Assembly (NCBI RefSeq): GCF_027595985.1
Contig: NC_073306.1
Location: 158,359,219 to 158,423,218 of the forward strand
Reading direction: 5' to 3'
Source: Sorex araneus
Taxonomy: Eukaryota > Chordata > Mammalia > Eulipotyphla > Soricidae
Length of the DNA stretch: 64,000 nucleotides
In this document: positions 1-10,835 of the stretch, piece by piece
How the letters are laid out: each line of letters begins with the position of its first letter
How positions within the stretch are numbered: the stretch's first letter is position 1
The notes under the pieces: model-generated
Seen by the model: only the letters and a program-made list of their open reading frames with translations
Told to the model about the DNA's origin: nothing
Database searches by the model: none
Made by a program: the position numbers and the translations under genes

Positions 1-34
1 TAATTGTGAATATAATTAATTGTGAATAATTGTG

Positions 35-282
35 GACTGGAGCAATAGCCCAGCGGGTAGGGCTTTTGCCTTGCATGCTGCTGACCTGAATTCAATTCCT
101 TTATCCCTCTCGGAGAGCCCAGCAAGCTATTGAGAGTATCCTTCCCACAGGGCAGAGCCTGGCAAGCTAACCTTGGCGTATTCAATATGCCAAATACAGT
201 AACAAGTCTCACAATGGAAACGTTACTGGTGCCCACTTGAGCAAATCGATGAACAAGGTGACGACAGTGCTACAGTGCTACA
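35..282 (+). mobile_element. RTE-tailed tRNA SINE, full length
   Basis: Three blocks can be read: a tRNA-derived head with degenerate A and B boxes, a middle block (about 110-215) matching the RTE leader at 45,970-46,080, and a 3' block (about 215-265) matching the RTE 3' end. It closes with a short TACAGTG repeat tail. A perfect 13-bp target duplication GTGAATAATTGTG lies at 22-34 and 283-295. The tail is not poly(A), so mobilisation by the RTE rather than L1 is inferred. Confidence 0.92.
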
Positions 283-295
283 GTGAATAATTGTG

Positions 296-3200
296 ACATC
301 TTAGAACTTGATTATGTAAAGTGTTTTAGGGTAATTGCAACAAAATTTGAGAAGTGTTTAGACCTTTCCCAGGAAACCTTCCTAGGCCTACATTGCTTCT
401 TACAGAATTGTTTTATAGAATACCTGCAATCACTTCACATAGCACCACAGATACAGATTGTTAGGAAAGCAGAATTGTCCCCCTAAACTATAAGCTCCAT
501 ACGACATCCCTCGGCAACATGCACACAGGTAGTGACTCAAAAATGTAGCTGATTTAATGTTTACTTTGTGTTATAAACAATGGATGGTGCTTGACATCCA
601 CCACCTGCAGCAAACATCATCAAGGAAAATAATGTTCAAACTCATTTTGTAGATGAGTATACTGAGACATGGAACACTAAAATAATTTATCTGAGATCAT
701 AGTGCGAGTCATTGAATTGATTTTAAATGTATGATTTTTCTCCAGAGTCTAGGTTTTTGGTTATACTATAATACTGCTTAGTGGAACCTAAAATCTTTGC
801 CCTCTGAAAAAGTCTATTTATTAGAACCATGGTGCATTACCCTTCATAGCAAGAATGAGGCCTCTTGTCCCTACCTTCTCCCAGAAGTAGGGTAGACACA
901 TACAAAATCAGTAAGAAATGGAAGTTGCTATGGGGATGTAGAGACAGACCAGCAGTAGGCTGTGCAGTCAACGTGGTTCCATCTCCAGCACCCCACATCA
1001 TTCCTGAAGCCCAACCGGAAGTGGTACTTGAGCTCAGAGTCAGGAGAAAACTTTAAACACTACTGGGTGTAACCAAGCCCACTTCTTCTTTCCCCTCCCA
1101 AAGTAATGGAAGACTTAAGAGTTATTTTGTTAGTGACCATTCCTGGGGTAAAGCTATTAGCTAGCCTTTCATACCCACCTGAATGAGAACTATGTGACTT
1201 CTGGAGCAGATCTGTTAAAGATAAAATAAAGCAAATGTGAACAAAACCCTGCACTACCATAATGATAAGGTGGAAAAATAATAGCTGAAGTTGGTATTTC
1301 AGGTAGTGACTTGGCCCATTTCAAGGACTTAATCAGTTTTCCTGGGCACCTCCCTTGTATGTGGGAAGTATGCATGTTATGATGTATTTGTTGTTCTAAT
1401 TAACTTGCATTTTATTACAGAGAGTCTCATTCAAGAATGTTGGTGTGTGGATGATTTTATCTTGCTCTGTTTCCTGTTCTCACAACAAATTATGCATAAA
1501 AATTCCTATAGGAAAGAGATATTACATCCCAATGCTTTGTGGAGTGCATAGTAGTTATAGCAATTAATGTATTAATATTAACTATACAGCCAGTATGATT
1601 TTGCAATAGATATGTAAGAGCACAAACTTCCTGAGGATTTCTAGTTTTTCTCATTTTATTCAATAAAGGATACACATTCAATTTGCTATCAGCCAATCAG
1701 GTATTATCTATGAATATTTTGACTCAAGCAATTTGGCAATTATTATTATGTGTGTATTAAAGTTGGAGAAGTAGACCATTACCCATGTTGTCCTTGTTGA
1801 GACTTATTTATTTTTCCAATATGAGCCTCCCAAGTAAGTCAGTGAGCCTCTCGTTTCCTTCCAGAAAACTGTTTTTTTTTTTGATCAAGGCATCTCTTTG
1901 TTATTTCCAGAATCTCTTTATTATCAAAATCTCTTTCTGTTATTTCCACCCTAAACAGTACAACATTGAAGAGACATTTTAACTTGGAAATTGTCAATGA
2001 TACTAACAGTACTAAGAAATGCGACACAGTTTTAGTGCAATTTGCTCAGTGCTGAAGCTCGCCGAGTCACCCAACAACTCCACTCCAGATGTACATAATA
2101 ATAAGTATGTAATCATATGTTCTTCCACAATTAGGACTGTAAGGTTAAGATTAGAGAGTTCCTTCATTGAAACATTCTTTTCTCAGATATTATCACAGTT
2201 TCTCCAGATGTTTATTAAGCATACATTTCCTTTATACTCTGCTCCAATTGCAAGCCAGCCTCTATCTTTGCTGATGCTCAGCTGTATTATTATGTGGGTC
2301 ACGGTTAAGTCTCCACATTTTCACTATCTAATTATTGTTTATGGTTTTACTTGGGATCCTGTACTTCAATTTCCTAGTCTATATTGAGCAAACATACTAA
2401 ATTTCCCTCTATTTATTATATCTTCTATAAATTATATCGCCCATCTAAGATAATGGGTATTGCCTGCACATTTGTTACATTTCAAATAGCCTAAATTTCT
2501 TGATAGCTTAAGTGTAGGGTATGCAACTGTGAGGTTTCAATACTGCATATTGAAAAAATGATAGATTTCTCATGTTCTCCTGTGTGTTTTTATATTAAAG
2601 TTAATTTCCCCCTTGGTCAGGACTGTTGTATAGCCCTGGCTATGTCATGAAAAGTCTATGATGCTTTCGACTGAAATATCTCTAGCATTTTCATTTTAAT
2701 AAAAAAAGACCTATCAAACTGGGGAAGATGCTAAATTTGTAAAGAGAAATTCCATGAGTAATTGGAGGGTCATTTCTTTACTCGGAGAGCCAGATAAACA
2801 TGGCAGCTGAGATTAAGAGTGTCACATCATCCTCTCCATTCTTTATATTTGTAAAGGCAGATCTGAAACTGCCAGGAAGTCCCTAGACTGTCTATTATAA
2901 ACTGCAATCAGTTGGAATTGATTATTCAACTCTGGTCATTTTCATCTACAAACAAATTCACAAGTTTTGCAGACATATGGATGGGCTGATGAATTTAAAT
3001 TTCAAATGAAAAAAAATCTTCCTGTAATGAGTTCACATACCTTTTATTTAGACTTCCAAATGCCAGCATAATGTGATTAGTTTTAATGTTGTTTCTTTCC
3101 ACCACTTATGAGAAATCACATCATCAATCATATTATCAAAATTAGATGTGGAGAAGACCTAGTGTGTCACCAGGACCCTCCCTGTGCCAGTACAGACTTG

Positions 3201-3348
3201 TTTAGGCCAGTCTGCTCTATTTTTTTTTAATAATTTCTTCAATCTAATATTAAACTTCCCCTGTGATCACAGATACCATTTCCATTGTAATGACACAAAA
3301 AGGAAGGATGAGAGTTTTCTTAATGGAGTCCATTTATGTCTATCTCTC
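296..3348. other. AT-rich unique sequence, no gene seen
   Basis: Apart from a possible MIR relic near 640-780, I recognise no exon, RNA gene or mobile element. The longest frame (2,019-2,387) has no family resemblance and the composition of noncoding DNA. Confidence 0.6.
640..780 (-). repeat. Possible MIR relic
   Basis: On the minus strand the order of motifs follows a MIR: a degenerate tRNA-like part, then the CORE with the antisense of the 'threshold of GTAAACTGAG' signature near 655-675. It is diverged and both ends are uncertain. Confidence 0.4.
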
Positions 3349-3350
3349 TT

Positions 3351-3386
3351 TACACACACACACATATACACACACTCACACACACA
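3351..3386. repeat. (CA)n microsatellite
   Basis: An interrupted CA dinucleotide run of about 36 bp, broken by TATA and CTCA steps. Confidence 0.9.
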
Positions 3387-3630
3387 TGAACTCATGTTAA
3401 CATCTAAGAAATATAGATTAATTCAACATACTGTCATCATACATGATTCATTTGTAATCAATAGCGATCTTTACCTTTTACATACAATTTTCATACATGT
3501 TATGAAAAAATACCTAGATATCATAAATATGTATTGAGCATGAACATGAACATTTAATTTGTTACTTGGAAAGGTAGAAAAATTGTGATTTTTGGGTTCA
3601 GAGAATGAGTCAAAAAGATAAGGAGCTGCT

Positions 3631-3797
3631 GGGCCTAGAGCAGTAGCTCAGTGGGTAGGGCGTTTGCCTTGCACGCGGCCGACCCGGGTTTGATTCCCAG
3701 CATCCCATATGGTGCCCTGAGCACCACCAGGGGTGATTCCTGAGTGCAGAACCAGGAGTGACCCCTGTGCATTGCCGGGTGTGACCCAAAAAGAAAA
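3631..3797 (+). mobile_element. Poly(A)-tailed tRNA SINE, full length
   Basis: The tRNA-derived head carries a clear pol III A box (TAGCTCAGTGG, 3,644-3,654) and B box (GGTTTGATTCC, 3,687-3,697). The body runs from CCCAGCATCCCATATGG to the GTGTGACCC motif and ends in an A-rich tail. A perfect 19-bp duplication (3,612-3,630 and 3,798-3,816) begins with AAAAAG, the expected L1 endonuclease site, so L1 mobilisation is inferred. It is one of the best-preserved copies and gives the reference structure for this type. Confidence 0.95.
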
Positions 3798-3816
3798 AAA
3801 AAGATAAGGAGCTGCT

Positions 3817-4834
3817 TCGAATAGGCTGACCCCAACTCGATCTAGCTCTTATGATATTCTTGACCTAGAACACACAATATGTGTTAGCAACTATTATAAT
3901 AATAATTACTATTTTCCATGAGTATTCCTTTTGTGGGAAGATGCTTACCCAGTGCTTAAGGGATCCAGAAGCCTCTCCCAGTTATTCTTTGGAGGGACCA
4001 ACTCTAGTAGTATTTGGTATGGGGATAGAGGCATGTGGAACTGTGTTTAGAAAATTCATAATTCTAGGATCGAAGTGGTATTGATCCTATCCAGGCTGCA
4101 TCTTTAACTCCTGTTATATTTCTCTGGCTTTTTCCATAACATTGCATCACTTCCCTAAACATAAGTTTCCTTTAGCACACTAGTGGCTGAAGAGATTTGA
4201 GGTTGGAAAGAGTCAATATTTCCCTTCTTTGTCCTACCATAGCATTTGCTCTTACCTAGTTTTTTGTCAGAAGGACAGTCAGAAGAGTAGGTCAGGAAGA
4301 TTTTTATTGTCTCAGACTTCCTGTTGTGGGATAATTTATCTAATTCAAGAGGATTGATTTATTTCATTTATTACTAGAGTTTCTGTCAATGCATTAGTAT
4401 TTACCCGTTTAATTTGAATAGGTAGAAAGTCTTTATTTCTTTCAAATATCCATAATCTCTAAAAAGAGTTTTCTTTGGTTTTCTCAAACTATAACTTAGC
4501 TTTTTAAGGAGTTGGTGTGTCCTTGCTTTAACTGAAGACACTGAATTCCTAAATTTTGTAGGATTTCAATCATTCTCAACTAACTTTTACCTTTCCAGTC
4601 TTATCTTTAACCAGAAAGGAAGCTGTGGATTGTTTTGCATATGGAAGAGGTAATAGGACCAGTGAGACTGCCTTAAATAAGTTACAACAGTCAAAATATA
4701 GCCCTTGCAAGTTTACCTTTGTACCCTTGCACAGGAGGAACTCACTATCGTTTTATTTTCAGCTTTGGGCCCAACATAGTAATTTGGGGCAAAAAAGAAA
4801 TACCTCTCTGTTTGTCTTATAGTGTATAAGACAG
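3817..4834. other. Unique sequence, nothing recognised
   Basis: AT-rich single-copy-looking DNA. The frames at 3,881-4,084 and 4,625-4,822 are short and show no recognisable protein. Confidence 0.55.
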
Positions 4835-5082
4835 CTAATACTATAGCACTGTCATCCGTTGTTCATCAATTTGCTTGAGAGGGCACCAGTAACGTCTCCA
4901 TTATGAAACTTATTACTGTTTTTGGCATATTGAATATGTCACGGGTAGCTTGCCAGACTCTGACGTTTGGGCAGGATACTCTCGGTAGCTTGCCAGGATC
5001 TCTGAGAGGGATGGAGGAATGAAACTCGGGTCAGCCTTGTGCAAGGCAAACACCCTATCCGCCATGATATCACTCCAGTCCA
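4835..5082 (-). mobile_element. RTE-tailed tRNA SINE
   Basis: Read on the minus strand it has head, RTE-leader-like middle and RTE 3' block, with the antisense of the 3' block at about 4,850-4,902. A degenerate duplication of TATAAGACAG / TATAAGAAAG lies at 4,825-4,834 and 5,083-5,092. Several substitutions suggest moderate age. Confidence 0.88.
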
Positions 5083-5194
5083 TATAAGAAAGTTAAGTCT
5101 TGAAATGCAGACAATAAAGTTATGTCATATTTTATAGAAAATAATATTAACTCTTTAAAGGCTGGAAGATGGCTGGTATTACAATCAACTCTCT

Positions 5195-5360
5195 CTCCAA
5201 ATGGTCATTACCTAATCATCAAAACAATTTGCAAGGTAAATATGATTCATTTTTATATGAAAGAGGAATCTGAAGCATGAGTTTTAGTAGTTGTCTCTTA
5301 ATCACATGATCTATAAGTGCTTGAATAAAAAATTAGATCCAGGATGATTAGTTCCAATAT
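5195..5360 (-). repeat. MIR relic
   Basis: Antisense MIR pattern: the 'regular decrease' 3' motif (CACATGATCTATAAGTGC region) follows an ATTTTTATATGAAAGAGGAATCTGA core, matching the CORE-SINE order. Strongly diverged. Confidence 0.5.
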
Positions 5361-5714
5361 TCAAAAGTAGTGTAATACTTAAACATGCATGCAAAAAAAA
5401 TCGACAAGTATTGCATATACTGATCAATTATTAAGGGTCAATGCCTTAATGCTCCATAGCCGATATTTGTAGTTTGAGAGTCACATCATGGAATCAGGTC
5501 AACAGTCTTTGTTTCTGTTGAGTTTTTCAGTGATCTTTAATAAGGGAAGCTGGAAAAGGATTTGCTGAGAGCTTAGATATAAGAAGTGAAGTATCTGTGT
5601 TTTCAGACACCACGATCATTACGGAAATTCAGAACCAACTTTCTGCTTTTTTTCTCAGAATAAGGAAATAAGAAGAATATTTTCCCCAAGTCTACCATAT
5701 TGGGAGAAGCTGAG

Positions 5715-5724
5715 ATAATAATAA

Positions 5725-5764
<40 letters not shown>
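5715..5764. repeat. (TTA)n microsatellite
   Basis: About 50 bp of ATT/TTA trinucleotide repeat with one interruption near 5,725. Confidence 0.95.
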
Positions 5765-6136
5765 GGAAAATTGGGAATATTTTTGTGGTGGAGGGTCATT
5801 GGCACTCTGGTAGTGGTGGAAGAAAGGTAAAGTTGTATGACATTAACATTAGTGCAACCATGTTAACATGTTATATATGCATGTGTATATCAAAAATAAA
5901 ACTAATTGTGGGTGCAATTTTTCTCACTTTTAGATAATATGACACTTTTATAACTAACAAATGTTTAAATACTTACAACCAGTGTAAATATCACATATTA
6001 TCCTTTGAGAATCTGAGATAAAGAAAATGTCCAAAGTTCTGCAAACGTAGTGATTTTCAATACATCTTAATTACTTACACAAGTAAACTCATGAGTAAAC
6101 TTTAGGAACAGCAATCAAGCAGCAAATATCTGTGTA
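5765..6136. other. Unique sequence, nothing recognised
   Basis: AT-rich DNA between the trinucleotide repeat and the block at 6,137; no element or exon recognised. Confidence 0.5.
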
Positions 6137-6330
6137 TGTAATTGATTGTACTAGGAGATGACCACAAATCCCAGCAGAGGGCCAAACAATTGGCTGTGGG
6201 CTCTTGCCAATTAAGAGTTAATTTATTTCTGCTGGGCCCCACTGCTAAAAAATGCTGGCATGTTGGCAGAGTACCATCATGTGCCCAATTAGGCATGGGA
6301 TTGCCAGCTTCGCCCAATGAAACACAGGTG
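6137..6330. other. Unassigned block of mixed composition
   Basis: This stretch has more balanced base composition than its flanks and several short self-complementary words (for example CCAATTGG-like pieces). It matches neither SINE type, L1 nor RTE in the window. Frames on both strands are short. It could be a conserved noncoding element or an old repeat; I cannot tell which. Confidence 0.3.
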
Positions 6331-6359
6331 CACCTTCTAAAAAACAGTCAACAAAGTAC

Positions 6360-6396
6360 TTCAACAGTTATCTCTCACAATGAGATAACTGTTGAA
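6360..6396. repeat. Perfect 15-bp inverted repeat
   Basis: Arms 6,360-6,374 and 6,382-6,396 are perfectly complementary around a 7-nt loop (TCACAAT). It lies outside any recognised element. Confidence 0.85.
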
Positions 6397-6514
6397 ATTC
6401 AGTAGAATGAACGCAGAAGGTAGGGAGACTGCAAAATGCCAAAGCATTAATCAAAGAGAATCTTAAAGTGTCGGGATTAGAAATAATGTGCATAACATAT
6501 GTAGCACATATACT

Positions 6515-6680
6515 CGACATATTATCTCATTAATTACTCCTTTTGAACTTATTATAACCTAGTGCCATATCACATACATTCTCATTTTTATAAATGACTA
6601 GACTACGCTGATTTATTGTCTTCTTGAGCAACCCAGGTTACATAACAGGAGGAGGAGTGCTGCTCTCGCTATTTCACTAA
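6515..6680 (-). repeat. Probable MIR relic
   Basis: The minus strand shows the MIR order, with the antisense of the poly-T/ATGACTAGACTA core near 6,575-6,610 and an AACCCAGGTT motif near 6,630. Diverged, ends approximate. Confidence 0.4.
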
Positions 6681-6697
6681 TGATAAAATTAAGCCGG

Positions 6698-7082
6698 GGT
6701 CTGTTTTAGTCTACTTGGCCTCATAACAAATTTCCACAGGTGGGGTGATTTATAAACAACCATAATTTATTAATTCTCACAGCTCTGGGTCCTAGAAGTT
6801 CAAAATCAAGAAGGCAGCATGGTGGAGCACTAGTGAACCACTCTCCTCGGTTAAGGCTGCTAGCTTAGCCATATGTCCTCAGCTACGAGAAGGTCTGAGG
6901 AATGTCTTTTATAAGACCACCTCCCATGTACCGCATTAAGATGGTCATAACACTCTAGGATGGCAGCTGTCCAGCCTTGCCTACCCCATAAAATAGTCAT
7001 TATGTGCTTCAAAACTAGATTTATAAACTTCTATATTTCTCACCTTGGATTTTTGACGGTGACAAATTAGGTGGCCATCTAC
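6698..7082 (-). mobile_element. Solo LTR of MLT1 (ERVL-MaLR) type
   Basis: Read on the + strand this is the reverse complement of an MLT1-type LTR. It begins at the GTCTGTTTTAGTCTAC end, followed by the antisense of the polyadenylation region (ATTTATAAACAACC...), then the TTTATAAGACCACC motif corresponding to the TATAAAA region. No internal retroviral genes are present. It is an ancient relic with many indels. Confidence 0.7.
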
Positions 7083-7443
7083 TTAAGTATTTTTTTCTAC
7101 AGTACACAGTTATGACTATGATATGGCTTCCCAGGTCACATTTACATCTCTTGACCCATTATATCCAGCTGTAACTATGAGACTAGTTTTTATTCATGCC
7201 ACATATAGAGAAGTGATTGGTGACATCTCTTAGTTAAAAACTTCAGAAGCAGATGTGCCTTCTCTGAGGGGACTCTTGCCACCCTTTCACAGGCTGTATG
7301 TAAAGTACTTGTTTTGTACTAGCTTCAGCATATTAATAACCAATGTTATTGTGCACCCAACCTTGTAGATTTTATTATAATTTCAAGACACACTTCAGCA
7401 AGAACCATATAAAATTCTGCAAAAATAAAGGTTTATTACTTAT
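7083..7443. other. Unique sequence, nothing recognised
   Basis: No element or exon recognised between the LTR relic and the target duplication at 7,444. Confidence 0.5.
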
Positions 7444-7455
7444 AATACCTAGAGA

Positions 7456-7773
7456 CTCTGTCTTCAAGTGGAAGACATGAGATAGTGTGGTGCACAACTG
7501 TTTGCAAAGGATTTAACAGACTGGACAGGATGGCTTAAAAGTGAACCAGCAAGGGGGCACCAGGATCACAGAAGAGACTGGTAAGCTCCCCGTGGCATAT
7601 TTAATATGCCAAATACAGTAACAATAACAGGTCTTATACTTCTGACCCTGAAAAGATCCTCCAATCATTGAGAAAAACGAGTAAGGAGAGGCTGCTAAAA
7701 TCTCAGGGCTGGGACGAATGGAGACATTATTGGCACCTGCTCGAGTAAACCTATGAACAACGGGATGACAGTG
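7456..7773 (+). mobile_element. Long RTE-derived nonautonomous element without clear tRNA head
   Basis: A 12-bp duplication AATACCTAGAGA at 7,444-7,455 and 7,774-7,785 brackets 318 bp. From about 7,560 it follows the RTE leader: the ...AAGCTCCCCGTGGCATATT... part common to the SINEs, then about 80 nt (7,630-7,708) that ordinary SINEs lack but that matches 46,085-46,163 of RTE copy 3, including AGGCTGCTAAAATCTCAGGG. It then jumps to the RTE 3' end (7,710-7,773). Bases 7,456-7,560 do not look like the usual tRNA head. It is either an intermediate deletion derivative or a distinct SINE subfamily. Confidence 0.75.
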
Positions 7774-8157
7774 AATACCTAGAGATTTTACAGTCATACA
7801 GTAAGGTCCTGGGGAGATGGGTTGAAATTCTACTTTAATTTGAGTCAAAGGCGAAGATCTAGGGTTTTGGGGCTCATTCTTTATAGGTGACTTTAAAATA
7901 CAGTTGTGGAAATTCAAAATATGAGATGGGGGAGGGGAGCTCCATCTAATTGGAACTCCCCAAATTTTCCTATTTAAATGAACCAAACTCTTTAAAATAA
8001 AATATTATAAGAGGAAAGAAGTGACCTAGTTCTTTGTCTGGTAGCAAGACTAGCAAAGGGTTTATTCTAGAAGCCCTCTTTGAAGTGAGTTGCCAGGTAA
8101 TCAAAGCTTAAGTCAAGCTCTTGAATTTAAAACTGAGAAAGCCCAGCTCTCAGGGAT

Positions 8158-8403
8158 CACTGTCACTGTCATCCCGTTGCTCATCGATTTGTTCAAGCGG
8201 GCACCAGTAATGTCTCTCATTGTAAGACTTATTGTTACTGTTTTTGGCATATCCAATATGCCACCGGGAGCTTCCCAGGCTCTGCCGTGCGGGCAAGATA
8301 CTCTCAGTAGCTTGCCAGGCTCTCCAAGAGGGCGGAGGAATTGAACACGGGTCGGCCACATGAAAGGTGAACGCCCTACCACTGTGCTATCGCTCCAGCC
8401 CAA
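8158..8403 (-). mobile_element. RTE-tailed tRNA SINE, full length
   Basis: All three blocks are present on the minus strand. The 11-bp duplication CTCTCAGGGAT is perfect at 8,147-8,157 and 8,404-8,414. Its tail is ACAGTGACAGTG-like, the typical end of this family. Confidence 0.93.
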
Positions 8404-8654
8404 CTCTCAGGGATATCCTGGGGAATTTAAAACTCACCCCATTGGAATAACATATCATCCCAGGTATATCCCATCTTTCTAAGGTAAACATTAAACTAGC
8501 TAGTAAAATATGGACTGTTATGTGAGAGAATTTTAATTTTTTTTGTTAAGCTGCTGATGCTGTAGGATATGTGTTTATTTCATGTGGTTGGTATTACCTA
8601 ACAAATCTATCATTCCTTCCATGCAGTTTATCTAGCGTGTTCTTGCCACCATAG

Positions 8655-8925
8655 GTATTCATCATTCAAGGACCAGCCTAAATACCACCTTCTCCACTTC
8701 TTCTGAATCCCCCAATCACAGTTAATATCTTTCTCCATTACATTTCCCCAGCCATTTGTCTTATATTATAATTAATTCTGTCCACGGAAGTACTCACCAC
8801 TAAATTATGAACTTCTATGGGCAGGAACTCTGTCTTAATCACTTTGTACCCTCCAGAGTGTCAAACACAGTATCTCACAAACAGTAGGTGCTCAATAAAT
8901 GTCTGTTACATTAAACTGAATGAAA
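8655..8925 (+). mobile_element. LINE-2 3' end relic
   Basis: The motif series CCCAGCCATTTGTCTTAT, GAACTTCTATGGGCAGGAAC and GTAGGTGCTCAATAAATGTCTG is the classic L2 3' end in sense orientation. Non-coding, ancient. Confidence 0.75.
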
Positions 8926-9348
8926 TCGAATTCATATATCTGAATGATTAATATGTTTCTTTCATTCAAGATCTTGGGGCTGGTGTAAAAAAAAGACATC
9001 TATTACTTCAGACTGACTTTTAACTTGGCAGAATAGAGTGGAATAAAAATGTGTCCTGGATAAAATGAAAATGCATTGTTTTACATAAGATATAGCAATT
9101 TTGAGAAATACATTGATTTAATGTACTTAGGCCAGTGAAAAATCTGTTAGTTTAAGCTAACTGCCATTAGTTTCAATTAAAATGTATCGATTTGGGTAAA
9201 TGTTGGGTAGGATAAATGTTGCCTGACTGGGGAAAATATACATTTGCTTAAGCTAGCCTTTAAGTACAGAGAAAAAGGAGTTGGAGATACAGTTTTGGGT
9301 GGGGACTGCAATACTGAGTGAGTCAGACAGGCACTCAGGGGAAACCTC
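8926..9348. other. Unique sequence, nothing recognised
   Basis: AT-rich DNA with no recognised element. Confidence 0.5.
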
Positions 9349-9527
9349 TCTTTTTTATTTTTTGGCTTTTTGGATCAAATAGGGCTATGCACAGGAGTTA
9401 CTCCTGGCTCTGCACTCAGGAATTACTCCTGTTGGTGTTCAGGGGAACCATATGGGATGCTGGGAACTGATCGCGGGTCGGCCGCATGTAAAGCAAAAGC
9501 CTACACACTGTACGATCACTCCAGGCC
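9349..9527 (-). mobile_element. Poly(A)-tailed tRNA SINE
   Basis: The antisense poly(A) tail is the T-rich run at 9,349-9,370. The body (GAGTTACTCCTGGCTCTGCACTC region) follows, and the head ends near the antisense of GGCCTGGAGTGATC at about 9,510-9,527. A target duplication is not obvious. Confidence 0.88.
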
Positions 9528-9959
9528 TTTTTATGAATTCCAACTCAAATATGTGTGAAAAAGCACTGAAGTCACATTTCCTTAAAGAAAACTCCCATTC
9601 TGGAGGCTCTAAGCACTACTGCTTAGTTAGTTCTCCTTAAAAATAAAATCATTCACATATCTGAATTCTGAATGATAAAAACAACTGAGTTCAACCATGG
9701 AACAGCACAGCACTTTTCTCTTTTTCTTTTGACAAATGGATTTATTAAAGTATTTGTTGAACAATATGACAAAACTCATTTTACTATGGTTATAGAGATT
9801 TTGGTTTTGAACTTTAGCTCTCTAGCTGGCATATTGTATGCAAGTACTTTCAGATTTTAATTGCAGAAAGCAATTTTACTTGCACAGTTTTAAACTTAGA
9901 AGAACACCTATGATTTCACATGATTCTAATGTCTGAAGGGATATACCTGATAACCTTTC
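9528..9959. other. Unique sequence, nothing recognised
   Basis: No element or exon recognised. Confidence 0.5.
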
Positions 9960-10200
9960 AGTATCTGTAGTGCAAACTATAATGCCAAAAAGGAAAGAGA
10001 GAGTGGGGGGAGAGAGAGAGAGAGAGAGAGAAGAAAAGTTCCTGCCATAGAGGAGGGAGTGGGGTGTGGGAGGGAAACTGGTCATTGGTGGTAGAAAATG
10101 TACCTGGGGGAGGAATGGGTGTTAGAACATTGTATGACTGAAACCCAGCCATGAACAAGTTTGTAACTATATATCTCACTGTGATTCCATTAAAATAAGT
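9960..10200 (+). mobile_element. L1-type 3' terminal module with (GA)n
   Basis: A purine-rich stretch with a GA run (about 10,009-10,031) leads into GAATGGGTGTTAGAACATTG, TATGACTGAAACCCAGCCATG and an AATAAG-like end. The same 3' end motif order occurs in the L1 3' ends at 52.8 kb and 28.9 kb and in the composite retroposons, so it is read as an L1-lineage 3' UTR fragment. Confidence 0.55.
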
Positions 10201-10204
10201 GATT

Positions 10205-10640
10205 TTTCTAAGAAAAGAATGTATGGACACCTGTATTCATTGCAGCACTTAGTACAATAGACAAAATATTGAAACAACTCAAATGCCCAACTATGGGTAA
10301 ATAAATCAAGAAATTATAATATATTTAGATGCAGATTTGGGCAACCGGGAGAAATTAGGGGTATTGATGGAGTAAGTGGACACTGGTGAGAAAAAAATTG
10401 GTGTTGGGAAGTTATATGCCTAAAACTCAATCATGAATAATTTTTTAATTTGACAGTTCACAGCAATTTGATAAAAAATATGGCATATATGTACAATACT
10501 ATGTACAATACTATGCAGATATAAGAAATGACAATCTTGTCATTCACTGCTGTATAAATGTAAATAGAGGATATTCTACTGAGTGAAGTGAGTCAGAAGT
10601 ATAGAGATACAGAATGGTCTCCTTCATGTGTACACTTAAA
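10205..10640 (+). mobile_element. Degraded L1 ORF2 C-terminal relic
   Basis: Conceptual translation of 10,235-10,310 and 10,465-10,640 gives the L1 C-terminal pattern (like '...KILKQLKCPTMGK' and a 'YADIRND' / 'NRGYSTE' tail) with stops. Between them, 10,341-10,465 resembles another 3' terminal module (CACTGGTGAG...AACTCAATCATGAATAA), suggesting nesting or tandem 3' ends. Confidence 0.5.
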
Positions 10641-10835
10641 GCTACCAATAAGCTAGCAACAGATGGTCAACAGCAACAGAATTGGAGAGTTGGTCCATAG
10701 AACTGAGTTAAAGGGGCATTGCTGGGATATAGAAAGGATGAGAATTTGGAACCTGATAGAGGAAAGTTGGTACTCTATGGTGGGTGAGGTTTAAAATGAA
10801 GGATGTATATATTCATTAGTGATACTATTAATCAT

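Noticed and set aside
2019..2387. 122-residue frame
   Set aside because: No family resemblance, noncoding composition, no splice or promoter context.
3631..3700. tRNA gene
   Set aside because: A and B boxes are present, but the sequence is the head of a SINE with body, tail and target duplication; no tRNA fold was established.
10009..10031. CRISPR-like or tandem array
   Set aside because: Simple GA microsatellite; no spaced repeats anywhere in the window.
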